NCBI GenBank assembly: GCA_002403105.1
Contig: DHHD01000058.1
Coordinates: 1 to 9,790 of the forward strand
DNA length: 9,790 nt
Reading direction: 5' to 3'
From: Anaerolineaceae bacterium UBA4781
GTDB lineage: Bacteria; Chloroflexota; Anaerolineae; Anaerolineales; Anaerolineaceae
A model generated the notes under the pieces. The model saw nothing but the letters and a program-made list of their open reading frames with translations. It had not been told where the DNA came from and ran no database searches. Each line of letters begins with the position of its first letter. Positions within the stretch are counted from its first letter, which is position 1. This document shows positions 1-7,541 of the stretch, piece after piece. The position numbers and the translations under genes were made by a program.

Positions 1-219
1 ATCGATTGGGATTCTATTCATCATCGAGTATGTTCATCGAAAGCGGGATCGCATTATGATGGAACACGTGAGGATTTTCCAACCAGGGATTTGGAATTGG
101 TGCTCCAGCAGGATATCTTCAACTTTGCCATGGTCGTAGAGAAAAAGAATGCTCTGCATAGAATGCGCTGTGAAAACGTTGAACGTGGGAAACAAAAACT
201 TTCAAAATTCGACCGGTAA
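1..219 (+). CDS. possible 3' end of an unidentified gene (partial)
   Basis: Frame 1 is open from the window edge to a TAA at 217-219, giving 72 codons without an internal start requirement. The C-terminal part is hydrophilic and charged, with segments such as DLELVLQQDIFNFAMVVEKK. Codons often begin with G (many GAT/GAA/GTN), as expected for real coding sequence, while the other two plus frames are interrupted. If real, the gene converges on dinG, whose stop lies about 36 bp away. I do not recognise the family and assign no function. It could equally be a chance open frame, because 72 codons is short. Confidence 0.35.
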   Translation: MDWDSIHHRVCSSKAGSHYDGTREDFPTRDLELVLQQDIFNFAMVVEKKNALHRMRCENVERGKQKLSKFDR

Positions 220-243
220 GCTTTAAGATTGACCAATCCAATG

Positions 244-260
244 TATAAAGAATCTTTATA
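244..260. terminator. small AT-rich hairpin at the dinG stop codon
   Basis: A perfect 7-bp inverted repeat (TATAAAG / CTTTATA, 3-nt loop) covers the dinG stop codon (256-258) and lies between the two convergent reading frames. The stem is AT-rich with no clear U-tract, so at best it is a weak bidirectional terminator. Confidence 0.2.
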
Positions 261-3060
261 AATCCAGCCATCTGGCAGCCATGCCAGGCAGCTCTTCCAC
301 CGGTCCGCGTTTTTGTGTACAGAGCGGCAAAGAATTGAGGAATAGCTGCCCGTACTGCTTATTGACAATGCGGCTATCCAGCACAGCCACTACCCCGCGA
401 TCTGATTTCGTGCGAATAAGGCGTCCAAAACCCTGCCTGAAACGCAGGATCGCTTCAGGGATCTGGTATTCTTGAAAAGGATTCTCGAAAGTTTCAGAAC
501 GCGCGGTGATGATCGGATCACTAGGCACATCAAACGGCAAGCGCACGATAACCAGCACCGAGAGAGCCTGACCCGGCACATCCACACCCTCCCAGAAAGA
601 GCGGGTTCCCAGCAAGACAGCGCGATCGGTTGTCCGAAATGTTTCAAGCAGCGCATTCGAGGAAGGGCCTTCACCTTGCTCAAAGACTTGAATATGATCT
701 TTATTGAGAAGGGGTGCAATGCTGCGCGAAGTCAAGCGCAGTTGTTTATAGGATGTAAAAAGCGCCAACATGCGCCCACCGGTGGCCTTTGCCAGCCGCA
801 GTAGAGTGCGTTCCACCCATAATTGATATTGACTGCGATCAATGGGTTCGGGCATATCGGTTGGTAGATACAGCAACGTGGAAGTCTCAAAATCAAAGGG
901 CGAACCCAACAGTAATTCATCCGCAGTTTCTGCATTCAAGCGATTGCGCAAATAATCGAATTCACCGTTGGTCGTTAACGTTGCAGAGGTTAGGATGACA
1001 CTCTGTTTTTCATTCCACAGGTATTTTTCCATCAATGGACCAATATGGAGGGGAGCAATATTGACAGAGAGCCGTTCAGAGCGCGGTTCAATTTCGAGCC
1101 AGTAAACGTTAGAAGGATCAGGCTCATAGATCAGAGAGGAAAAATTGGTCAGCGTTTCTTGAAAACGGCGTGCCAAACGCGCCAATTCGGTGACACTCTC
1201 ATTCACTTCCAATTCTTCAGCGAAATCCAGGTCAGAAACATCTCGAATAAGACGCGAGAGGTCATTGAGTATGCTTTCCATGGTTGTGCTGGTTGTCTGC
1301 CAGTACACTTCCATTTGTGACCAGATCGGCTGGCGTGTTGTAGAGAGCTCCACGCGCGCACGCTGCCCGTATTCGGCCACATCTTTCCCCTCACGCAGTT
1401 CTTCCATGAAAGTATCCATGGAATTAAAAACCTGATTGAATTCATGGTCCAATCGAAATGCCAGATCGGTGATCTCTTCCAGGACTTCATAAAAAGCAGA
1501 GAATTGTTCTTCTGGCATTCGGCTTTGCAGACTGGCTGCCAGATTACCCAATGCCCCATTCTTAGGGCTGCCCAATTCTTCAAGACTGCGATTAATATCT
1601 TTATTCGAGACACGAAAACTAAGCGCGCTGGTCGATGCATCTTCCAGGTGATGCGCTTCATCTACGATGAGATAATCATAATCGGGCAGAACGCGGTTCT
1701 CCGTGATCACATCCGCCAGCAGTAAAGCGTGATTGACAACAATAATGTGCGCTCGCAGCGCGCTCTGGCGGGCACGAAAATAAGGGCAAACACCACCTAA
1801 TCTCGCCATGCAAGCTTCTGCCCCACAAGTTTCTTCTTCAGCGGAGAGTTTAGACCATGTTTCCCATTCCATGCCGCCATTCAAGTTCAACTCACCCCGA
1901 TCACCGCTTCCGCCTTGATGCAGCCAGATCAGAATTTTAGCAAGAATGCGCATTTCTTCACGAGAACGGGGACCGCGATAGCGCAGTCCTTCCAACCGGC
2001 GCGGACAGAGATAATTTCGTCTTCCTTTTAGCACAGTCGCATTGAGATCCAAATTGAGGGCATGTTTGGTATCAGGGATATCCTTTTTGATCAACTGATC
2101 CTGTAAGTTGATGGTGTTGGTTGAAATGATGACACGGGCTTGATTTTGAACTGCCCAGAGAGCGGCCGGCACAAGATAGGCGAACGATTTACCGGTACCG
2201 GTGCCCGCTTCGACCATGAAATGCTGTCCGGTATTGAAGGCAGTTGCCACCATGCGCGCCATTTCGATCTGCTGGGAACGGCTTTCGAATTGTGTGATAA
2301 AGTGTGAAAAAGTGCCACCGGGTTCCAAGTGAGATGCCACTTCCTCTTCATTCAATTGTTCAAAAACTGCCCTGGGTTTAAGAGGAGGTTGTGCCAATTC
2401 ATCCAACTTGCCAAATAAAATACCATAATCATCCTGGTGAACCTTTTTAGCTTTTAGCGGTTCTCGCAAGCGTTGCTTCACGATCTGGTTAAAGAACCAT
2501 TTTCCGCCCCATGACAGACCTTTTCCATGATCGGCAATCTCACGAATTAATTCAAAGGGTAAGTCATTTGCCATTTCAAGGAAACGCATGAAAATGCCAT
2601 AGGTCATTTTGGCGTCATCCAATGCACGATGCGATTGAAGTTCATCGGATCTTATTTTAAGGATCTCGACTAAAGAACCGAGATTGTAGCGACTAGCGGT
2701 TGGCATGAGCACGCTCGCCAGATCAAAAGAATCAATTTCATCATTCGCTAGAATGAATTTATTACTCTTTAGAAAAGACAGGTCAAACTGAACATTATGC
2801 CCCAGCAGTGGTTCATTACCCAGAAAAATAGCGAACTTTTCACGCACTTCTTCGATCAAAGGAGCGTTGAGCACCATTTCATTGGTAATGGAGGTGATCT
2901 GTGTGATCTCGGGTGAGATGGGGCGTTGGGGATTGATCAGGGTTTGATAGGTTTCAAGAATTGCAGTCCCTTCGAATTTTACCGCTCCGATCTCGATGAT
3001 CTTATCGCGTTGGGGATCCAAACCGGTGGTTTCAAGGTCAAAAGCAACAATGGGGGACAT
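256..3060 (-). CDS. dinG: DinG-family helicase with N-terminal DEDDh exonuclease domain
   Basis: This 934-aa protein joins a DnaQ-like 3'-5' exonuclease to an XPD/DinG-type superfamily 2 DNA helicase. Exonuclease residues are D8 and E10 (FDLETTG), H88/N89/D93 (GHNVQFD) and H144-x-A-x-x-D149, so all DEDDh positions are present. The helicase has Walker A at 285-292 (AGTGTGKS, K291), DEAH at 467-470, and motif VI at 873-883 (RFRQGFGRLIR). C352, C412, C417 and C425 fit the four ligands of the 4Fe-4S cluster of XPD/DinG helicases. The family unwinds DNA 5'-3', acting on forks, D-loops and R-loops. Exonuclease-bearing DinG proteins are known in Firmicutes, where the Staphylococcus aureus form is reported to act mainly as a nuclease. 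Here the helicase motifs and Cys residues look intact, so both activities are plausible. The ATG at 3060 is chosen because the exonuclease fold begins almost immediately. It has no Shine-Dalgarno sequence but a TATAAT six bases upstream. It lies beyond the terminator of the sugar operon, so it is probably a separate transcription unit. Confidence 0.95.
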   Translation of the reverse strand: MSPIVAFDLETTGLDPQRDKIIEIGAVKFEGTAILETYQTLINPQRPISPEITQITSITNEMVLNAPLIEEVREKFAIFLGNEPLLGHNVQFDLSFLKSNKFILANDEIDSFDLASVLMPTASRYNLGSLVEILKIRSDELQSHRALDDAKMTYGIFMRFLEMANDLPFELIREIADHGKGLSWGGKWFFNQIVKQRLREPLKAKKVHQDDYGILFGKLDELAQPPLKPRAVFEQLNEEEVASHLEPGGTFSHFITQFESRSQQIEMARMVATAFNTGQHFMVEAGTGTGKSFAYLVPAALWAVQNQARVIISTNTINLQDQLIKKDIPDTKHALNLDLNATVLKGRRNYLCPRRLEGLRYRGPRSREEMRILAKILIWLHQGGSGDRGELNLNGGMEWETWSKLSAEEETCGAEACMARLGGVCPYFRARQSALRAHIIVVNHALLLADVITENRVLPDYDYLIVDEAHHLEDASTSALSFRVSNKDINRSLEELGSPKNGALGNLAASLQSRMPEEQFSAFYEVLEEITDLAFRLDHEFNQVFNSMDTFMEELREGKDVAEYGQRARVELSTTRQPIWSQMEVYWQTTSTTMESILNDLSRLIRDVSDLDFAEELEVNESVTELARLARRFQETLTNFSSLIYEPDPSNVYWLEIEPRSERLSVNIAPLHIGPLMEKYLWNEKQSVILTSATLTTNGEFDYLRNRLNAETADELLLGSPFDFETSTLLYLPTDMPEPIDRSQYQLWVERTLLRLAKATGGRMLALFTSYKQLRLTSRSIAPLLNKDHIQVFEQGEGPSSNALLETFRTTDRAVLLGTRSFWEGVDVPGQALSVLVIVRLPFDVPSDPIITARSETFENPFQEYQIPEAILRFRQGFGRLIRTKSDRGVVAVLDSRIVNKQYGQLFLNSLPLCTQKRGPVEELPGMAARWLDL

Positions 3061-3066
3061 GCAGAG

Positions 3067-3072
3067 ATTATA
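3067..3072 (-). promoter_or_regulatory. candidate -10 box of dinG (leaderless transcript)
   Basis: A consensus TATAAT on the minus strand ends six bases before the dinG ATG. Transcription would therefore start at or next to the A of the start codon, giving a leaderless mRNA. No convincing -35 is visible at 16-18 bp spacing, and no Shine-Dalgarno precedes the ATG. Confidence 0.5.
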
Positions 3073-3097
3073 TCATCGAGGTTTCACAAACAGGCAT
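3068..3097 (-). other. possible nine-codon upstream ORF before dinG
   Basis: An ATG at 3097-3095 is preceded by AAGGAG (spacing 3 nt, slightly short) and encodes MPVCETSMI followed by TAA, ending seven bases before the dinG ATG and out of frame with it. It overlaps the putative -10 box, so it would be translated only from a transcript that starts further upstream. It may be a leader peptide coupling translation into dinG, or a chance occurrence. Confidence 0.2.
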
Positions 3098-3195
3098 TTT
3101 CTCCTTCAGAAATCAATTCTTTTTCATTTTTAGGTATTTTAGCAGGATGAAAAATGGGTCTGGCTGCTTGTCGATCATACGAGATACGCCTTAGG

Positions 3196-3238
3196 AAAAC
3201 AAAAGAAGAGGGAGTCAGTTCACAAGCTCCCTCTTCTT
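3196..3238 (-). terminator. rho-independent terminator of the sugar ABC operon
   Basis: A perfect 12-bp inverted repeat (3203-3214 with 3227-3238, arm AAGAAGAGGGAG) encloses a 12-nt loop. On the minus strand it is followed by a U-rich run (about 3202-3196, interrupted by one G). It begins 20 bp after the permease stop codon. This separates the transporter operon from dinG. Confidence 0.9.
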
Positions 3239-3257
3239 AAAAATCCTTGTACTACTC

Positions 3258-4442
3258 TTATTTGCTGCGGTTTCTCGTGGCAACATCAAAGATTACAGCT
3301 GCTGCCAACACAGCACCTTTTACAATATATTGAGATGAGATATCAATGGTCATCAAGTTCATACCGCTAGTCAATGACATCATCACAAAAGCACCAATAA
3401 TGGATCCGGTAACCCGACCAACACCACCACTGGCAGATACACCGCCAACGTAAGCCGCTGCAATGGCATCCATCTCAAAAAGCTGTCCCGCAATGGTCGT
3501 TGCCGATTGTAAACGGGACGTGTACAGAATACCCGATAGAGCTGACAGCATTCCCATTGAGCCAAACACGATATAGGTGATCGTTTTCACGTTAATACCG
3601 CTTAGTTCTGCAGCTTCCGGATTACCGCCTACTGCATAGATATAACGACCCAAAACAGTTTGAGTGGAAATGAAATGATAGACGAGCGTTACAACCAGAA
3701 CGATCACAAAGGTCCAGGAGAGCCCATTGTACCCTGCCAGTACCCAGGTGACAGCCATGATGAGGGCAGATACAAAGATCATCTTCATGATGAACATATC
3801 CATTGAGGATACTTCAAAATCATATGCTTTTTTCTTTTCACGATTTTTTATTTCACCGATAACAAAAAAGATCACTGCCAGAATGCCTAACAGCAAAGTG
3901 ACTTTATGTGCTCCGGGCAGTATTCCGATATCCGGAATATCCGGAATGTAGCCATTCCCTATTGCGTTATATGTTGCATTGGGAATAATGATCGTTCCTG
4001 TTTTTAAAGTGACCAACAACAATGCGCCACGGTAGATCAACCAACCAGCCAGGGATGCTACAAATGCCGGAATACCCAGTTTTGCAACCAAAAACGCAGT
4101 GAGAAGTCCAGCGAGTATTCCTAAGATAAGTACCAGCGGGATAACCACCCCTACCGGTAAGTGCCAGGAAACCATGGCAATGGCTGAAATAGCTCCCATG
4201 AAGCCTGCTAAAAATCCCACTGAAAGGTCAATATGCCTGATCACGATCACCAGGGTCATCCCCACTGCCAGCACGGCAATGTAGCCTGTTTGATTAACCA
4301 GGTTACTGATATTGCGTGGAGAAATAAAAATTCCTTTTGTGGTAATGGTAAAGAAAATCATAATTGCAAATAATGCAATGAACATCCCATAATCGCGAAT
4401 ATTCTCTTTAATCGTTTTTTGAACGTTTTTAATGAATGCCAT
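3258..4442 (-). CDS. gguB: sugar ABC transporter permease (GguB/XylH type)
   Basis: This is the inner-membrane channel subunit of a CUT2-class monosaccharide importer, 394 aa from the chosen start. The protein is very hydrophobic, with roughly ten predicted membrane segments beginning near residue 20. Family signatures are IDLSVGFLAGFMGA (about 71-84), the cytoplasmic ATPase-contact loop GRYIYAVGGNPEAAELSG (265-282), and AAAYVGGVSASGGVG (328-342). A charged cytoplasmic loop (about 198-215, ENREKKK-like) lengthens the centre, as in XylH/GguB rather than the shorter RbsC. The frame also opens at a TTG (4457) overlapping the gguA stop. The ATG at 4442 is preferred because GAGGAG lies 7 nt upstream and the TTG has no ribosome binding site. 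It is the last gene of the operon, 11 bp after gguA. The sugar is not identifiable from sequence alone. Confidence 0.93.
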   Translation of the reverse strand: MAFIKNVQKTIKENIRDYGMFIALFAIMIFFTITTKGIFISPRNISNLVNQTGYIAVLAVGMTLVIVIRHIDLSVGFLAGFMGAISAIAMVSWHLPVGVVIPLVLILGILAGLLTAFLVAKLGIPAFVASLAGWLIYRGALLLVTLKTGTIIIPNATYNAIGNGYIPDIPDIGILPGAHKVTLLLGILAVIFFVIGEIKNREKKKAYDFEVSSMDMFIMKMIFVSALIMAVTWVLAGYNGLSWTFVIVLVVTLVYHFISTQTVLGRYIYAVGGNPEAAELSGINVKTITYIVFGSMGMLSALSGILYTSRLQSATTIAGQLFEMDAIAAAYVGGVSASGGVGRVTGSIIGAFVMMSLTSGMNLMTIDISSQYIVKGAVLAAAVIFDVATRNRSK

Positions 4443-4453
4443 CTCTTTTCTCC

Positions 4454-5974
4454 TCAATCTGTTGCCAACTGCATAATTCTCTCTTGCGTTGCTTCATTGG
4501 CTGATAACTCTCCTGCGATACGCCCGGAAGAAACAACATAGATCCGATCGCTCATACCCAGGATCTCGGGAAGTTCAGATGAGATCATAATAATGCTCAT
4601 CCCTTGTTCCACTAATTTATTCATGATCATATATATTTCATATTTCGCCCCCACATCAATACCCCGCGTCGGTTCATCCAGAATAAGAATTTGCGGATGA
4701 ACAAATAACCATTTTGCTACAGATACTTTTTGCTGGTTACCACCGCTCAGGTTTAAAACTTTTTGTTCTATACTGGGGGTTTTAATATTGAGAGAATTCT
4801 TATATTCTTTGCTTGCAACCACTTCTTCGTTGCTGTTAACCACACCGTTTTCGGCTATGGCACGTAAATTTGCCAGGGTGATATTTTGTTTTATATCTTG
4901 AATGAGGATCAATCCATTTCCTTTGCGATCTTCGGTCACATAAGCCAATCCGGCTTTGATCGCATGTTCTGGATGTGTCAGATGCACCTGCTTGCCACTC
5001 ACAACCATTTCACCATTTACACGATATTTTCGCGGATTTCCGAACAGACTCAGTGCCAGTTCAGTTCTTCCAGAGCCCATTAATCCTGCCAGACTGACAA
5101 TTTCGCCTTTGCGAACATTCAGATTAATGTTCTTTAGAATCTCTCTGCCGACCTTTGGATCATAGACATGCCAATCTTTCACCTCAAAAACGTTTGCATC
5201 AACAATGGTTGATTTACGCTTTGGATATACATTATTGATCTCGCGCCCCACCATGTGTTTGATGAGGATATTTTCACTAACCTCTCCTTTTTGAGCATCA
5301 AGGGTACAAATCGTTCTTCCATCCCGCAAGACAGTAACCCGATCTGCAATCCCAATCACCTCTTTCAGTTTATGAGAGATCAGAACCGATGTAACGCCGT
5401 GTTTTTTTAGATCACGCAAAAGTTTCATCAAGTTTTCACTATCTGTTTCATTCAATGCAGAAGTGGGTTCATCCAGAATTAATAATTTCACATCTACGCT
5501 TAAGGCTTTGGCTATTTCAATGAGTTGTTGTTTTCCCAACCCAAGTTCTTTTACTTTAACCGTGGGATTGACATCAAGTCCGACTTTCTTCAGCATCTGG
5601 GTTGCTTTTTGTATTGTTTCATTCCAATCGATCACCAAACCACTCTTGATCTCATGCCCAAGGAAAATATTCTCATATACTGTTAATTCCGGAATCAAAG
5701 CCAATTCTTGATAGATAATGGCGATACCTGCTTTTTTACTATCACTGATATTGGAATATTTTTGTACCGTTCCGTTGAAAATGATTTCCCCTTCATAGTC
5801 TCCATGTGGATAAACTCCACTTAAAACTTTCATCAGAGTTGATTTCCCCGCACCATTCTCACCAACCAAACAATGGATCTCTTTATCGGTCACGCTAAAA
5901 CAAACATCATCTAATGCGCGTACACCAGGAAATTCTTTGGTGATATGCTGCATCTCGAGGATCGTCTTATCCAT
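4454..5974 (-). CDS. gguA: sugar ABC transporter ATP-binding protein, tandem ABC (GguA/MmsA/XylG type)
   Basis: This 506-aa protein has two fused ABC domains, the normal ATPase form of CUT2 sugar importers. Domain 1 is canonical: Walker A GENGAGKS (38-45), Q89, Walker B with D168/E169 and switch H201. Its signature is LGLGKQQ (144-150), a variant seen in the GguA/MmsA branch. Domain 2 shows the usual degeneracy: Walker A-like GLMGSGRTE (297-305) with Arg for Lys, signature LSGGNQQ (409-415), Walker B with D433/E434 followed by TRGIDVGAK, and Ser-Ser-Glu-Leu (465-468) in place of the switch His. One ATP site is therefore probably catalytic and the other structural, as in the family. A GGAG sits 6 nt before the ATG. 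The gene follows the binding-protein gene by 95 bp containing a hairpin, and is tightly linked to the permease gene. Confidence 0.95.
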   Translation of the reverse strand: MDKTILEMQHITKEFPGVRALDDVCFSVTDKEIHCLVGENGAGKSTLMKVLSGVYPHGDYEGEIIFNGTVQKYSNISDSKKAGIAIIYQELALIPELTVYENIFLGHEIKSGLVIDWNETIQKATQMLKKVGLDVNPTVKVKELGLGKQQLIEIAKALSVDVKLLILDEPTSALNETDSENLMKLLRDLKKHGVTSVLISHKLKEVIGIADRVTVLRDGRTICTLDAQKGEVSENILIKHMVGREINNVYPKRKSTIVDANVFEVKDWHVYDPKVGREILKNINLNVRKGEIVSLAGLMGSGRTELALSLFGNPRKYRVNGEMVVSGKQVHLTHPEHAIKAGLAYVTEDRKGNGLILIQDIKQNITLANLRAIAENGVVNSNEEVVASKEYKNSLNIKTPSIEQKVLNLSGGNQQKVSVAKWLFVHPQILILDEPTRGIDVGAKYEIYMIMNKLVEQGMSIIMISSELPEILGMSDRIYVVSSGRIAGELSANEATQERIMQLATD

Positions 5975-6015
5975 GGTATACTCCGGCTCCCAATTACTTC
6001 AACTCAACAAAATTG

Positions 6016-6054
6016 TACAGGAATAGCAGTGTGAAAACCACCACTATTCCTGTA
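6016..6054 (-). terminator. intercistronic hairpin / partial attenuator between chvE and gguA
   Basis: A perfect 11-bp inverted repeat (6016-6026, TACAGGAATAG, with 6044-6054) encloses a 17-nt loop just after the chvE stop. On the minus strand it is followed only by a weak U-rich stretch (AATTTTGTT). Such hairpins in binding-protein operons typically stabilise the upstream message or stop a fraction of polymerases, giving excess binding protein over membrane components. Read-through to gguA is expected, as no other promoter is obvious in the gap. Confidence 0.7.
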
Positions 6055-6069
6055 TTGGTTAGATTTTGG

Positions 6070-7218
6070 TTACTCTAATCCGGTAAATAGACTGGCGTCG
6101 TAGTATCCCGATTCGATCAATGTCGTTTTGACATTATCCTTATCAACTGTTGTTACAGCTGATTGAATGGCGGGAATATCAGCTACACCATTGTTATAAG
6201 AACCGCGTGCAGCAGGTTCAGTGCCTTCCAGTAAGGCAATTGCAGCAGCGATCGCATCAGAAACCAGAGTACGAACATCTTTCCATACTGTCATGGATTG
6301 TTTACCATCAATGATGTACTGTACGGAAGCTTGTTCGGCATCCTGACCGGTAACATAGTAGCTGGTTACATCAGGATCCACACCAAAAACATCGGCGATG
6401 GAACGTGCAGTTCCATCATTTGGCGCAAGAATGAAAACATCACCCTTGTCAGCAGCGGTGGTCGCGGTCAGGTTCGCTTCGGCCAGGTTCTTCGCAACAG
6501 CGAAATCCCAGTTGGTGGTTACCTGTCCGATGATTTTGCTCATTTCATCACGACTCAGAGCGGCTTTCTCCTGCAGTGCAACGGCTTCGCTTGAGTTCTT
6601 GATCACAAAAGTACCATCAGCAACCTTGGGCTGCAGAACATTCCAGGCGCCTTCGAAGAACAAGAACGCATTATTATCAGAAGCTGCTCCGGCATACAAA
6701 TAGAGCGGGTTTCCAGTACCGGTTACATGATCAACCAAGTATTGAGCCTGCTGAGCACCCACAGCGACACTATCGAATGTAACATAATAGTCAACAGCTT
6801 CGGTTCCAAGGATCAGGCGGTCATAGGAAATGACCTTCACACCCGCAGCTTGAGCTTCTTCAGCAGCGGCTGCAGCAGCGGCACCGTCTTGGGGGCAAAT
6901 GATGATGACTTTGACGCCCTTAGAAATCAGGGATTCGACATTGGCTTTCTCTTTAGCGGAATCACCCTGGCTAAACAGAATTTCTACGTCATACCCTGCG
7001 GCTGTCAATGCATCGGAGAAACGAGTCTCATCCTGTATCCAGCGCGGTTCATCTTTGGTTGGAAGAACAATGCCAACTGCCAACGAAGAGCTTTCTTCAG
7101 CAACTGGTTCTTCAGCGGCTGGTTCAGCAACTTCGGGTGTTGCGGTCGTCTTGCAAGCTGAAAGCACCATTGCAAAGATGACCAGGATCGCTAAAATTGA
7201 CGAATACTTCTTGAACAT
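6070..7218 (-). CDS. chvE: sugar-binding lipoprotein (ChvE/XylF type)
   Basis: This 382-aa extracytoplasmic receptor captures a monosaccharide and delivers it to the permease. It has a Sec/lipoprotein signal with KK at 3-4, a hydrophobic core (8-18) and lipobox LSAC, so C22 would be lipidated. A Glu/Pro/Ala-rich linker (about 23-45) tethers the periplasmic-binding-protein type I fold. Blocks shared with ChvE are PTKDEPRWIQD (53-63), SYDRLI (131-136), VTFD (146-149), DNNAF (181-185), PNDG (266-269) and GQDAE (291-295), plus a C-terminal ESGYYD. ChvE binds several sugars (glucose, galactose, arabinose, xylose), so the ligand stays open. GGAGG lies 6 nt before the ATG, a strong ribosome binding site. 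First gene of the importer operon; the 322-bp upstream gap probably holds its promoter. Confidence 0.93.
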   Translation of the reverse strand: MFKKYSSILAILVIFAMVLSACKTTATPEVAEPAAEEPVAEESSSLAVGIVLPTKDEPRWIQDETRFSDALTAAGYDVEILFSQGDSAKEKANVESLISKGVKVIIICPQDGAAAAAAAEEAQAAGVKVISYDRLILGTEAVDYYVTFDSVAVGAQQAQYLVDHVTGTGNPLYLYAGAASDNNAFLFFEGAWNVLQPKVADGTFVIKNSSEAVALQEKAALSRDEMSKIIGQVTTNWDFAVAKNLAEANLTATTAADKGDVFILAPNDGTARSIADVFGVDPDVTSYYVTGQDAEQASVQYIIDGKQSMTVWKDVRTLVSDAIAAAIALLEGTEPAARGSYNNGVADIPAIQSAVTTVDKDNVKTTLIESGYYDASLFTGLE

Positions 7219-7320
7219 TTTCTACCTCCAAATAGTTGTGTTATTTTTCGTACTTCACTGCTTATTTTTGTTTCCCTTCCACCTCCCTGGTTATTCTCGA
7301 AAGATCATTTATCGTCTTCT

Positions 7321-7332
7321 CTTTCCGGAAAG
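7321..7332. promoter_or_regulatory. candidate operator palindrome upstream of chvE
   Basis: CTTTCCGGAAAG is a perfect 12-bp palindrome about 100 bp before the chvE start. Its arms can also join a 6-bp stem CGTCTT/AAGACG (7313-7318, 7330-7335). It could be a binding site for a dimeric regulator, for example the neighbouring response regulator, but no second copy was seen in the divergent promoter region. Confidence 0.35.
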
Positions 7333-7430
7333 ACGGAATTTGTCGTGGACGAATTTGAGATTACATCATTGTTCGCTGCTCGAAGATTCTGTTTTCAATG
7401 TTCCTGCGAAATAGGTCTGCCCTTATTAGT

Positions 7431-7459
7431 TTTTTAAACAACAAGGGGAATTGAATCAA
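7431..7459 (-). promoter_or_regulatory. weak candidate promoter for the chvE-gguAB operon
   Basis: On the minus strand TTGATT (7459-7454) is followed after 17 bp by TAAAAA (7436-7431). The spacing is ideal but the -10 is poor. It would give a leader of roughly 200 nt. Other promoters closer to chvE cannot be excluded. Confidence 0.25.
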
Positions 7460-7508
7460 TCCCAAGATGATTGGTTAAGAATACGATATTTAGAAATGGA
7501 AAAGCGAG

Positions 7509-7541
7509 AAAAATCCCTCATTTTCATTGGGGGGTTTCCCC
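7509..7541 (-). terminator. weak terminator-like element after the kinase gene
   Basis: A 4-bp GGGG/CCCC hairpin with AAA loop (7531-7541) overlaps the kinase stop codon, and a GGG followed by A and five Ts lies 14 nt further on (7517-7509, minus strand). The parts do not form one convincing stem, so read-through into chvE is possible. Confidence 0.3.

Larger units (their letters stand above)
7219..7540 (-). promoter_or_regulatory. 322-bp gap upstream of chvE: regulatory region
   Basis: No gene is supported in this stretch between the kinase stop and chvE. It holds the chvE ribosome binding site, a 12-bp palindrome (7321-7332), an overlapping 6-bp stem (7313-7318 with 7330-7335), a repeated GAATTTG (7336-7342, 7351-7357), a weak promoter-like pair, and a terminator-like element after the kinase gene. 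The length suggests a long 5' leader or several regulator sites for the sugar operon. Confidence 0.5.

Noticed and set aside
54..368. 104-codon minus-strand frame
   Set aside because: It overlaps the 3' end of dinG in another frame, has Ser/Cys-rich composition and no recognisable domain; a shadow frame.
1203..1661. 152-codon minus-strand frame inside dinG
   Set aside because: Same strand, different frame, rich in Trp/Arg/Met and without domain features; an out-of-frame reading of the helicase.
4443..4457. TTG start for the permease five codons upstream
   Set aside because: It overlaps the gguA stop and has no ribosome binding site, whereas ATG 4442 has GAGGAG at 7 nt.
6861..6886. GC-rich repetitive tract encoding a run of alanines in chvE
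   Set aside because: It is an Ala-rich helix in the binding protein (about residues 113-119), not a DNA repeat element.
6727..7414. Overlapping plus-strand frames of 144 and 171 codons
   Set aside because: They lie antisense to chvE, whose lipobox and family blocks clearly define the coding strand; their composition is typical of antisense frames.
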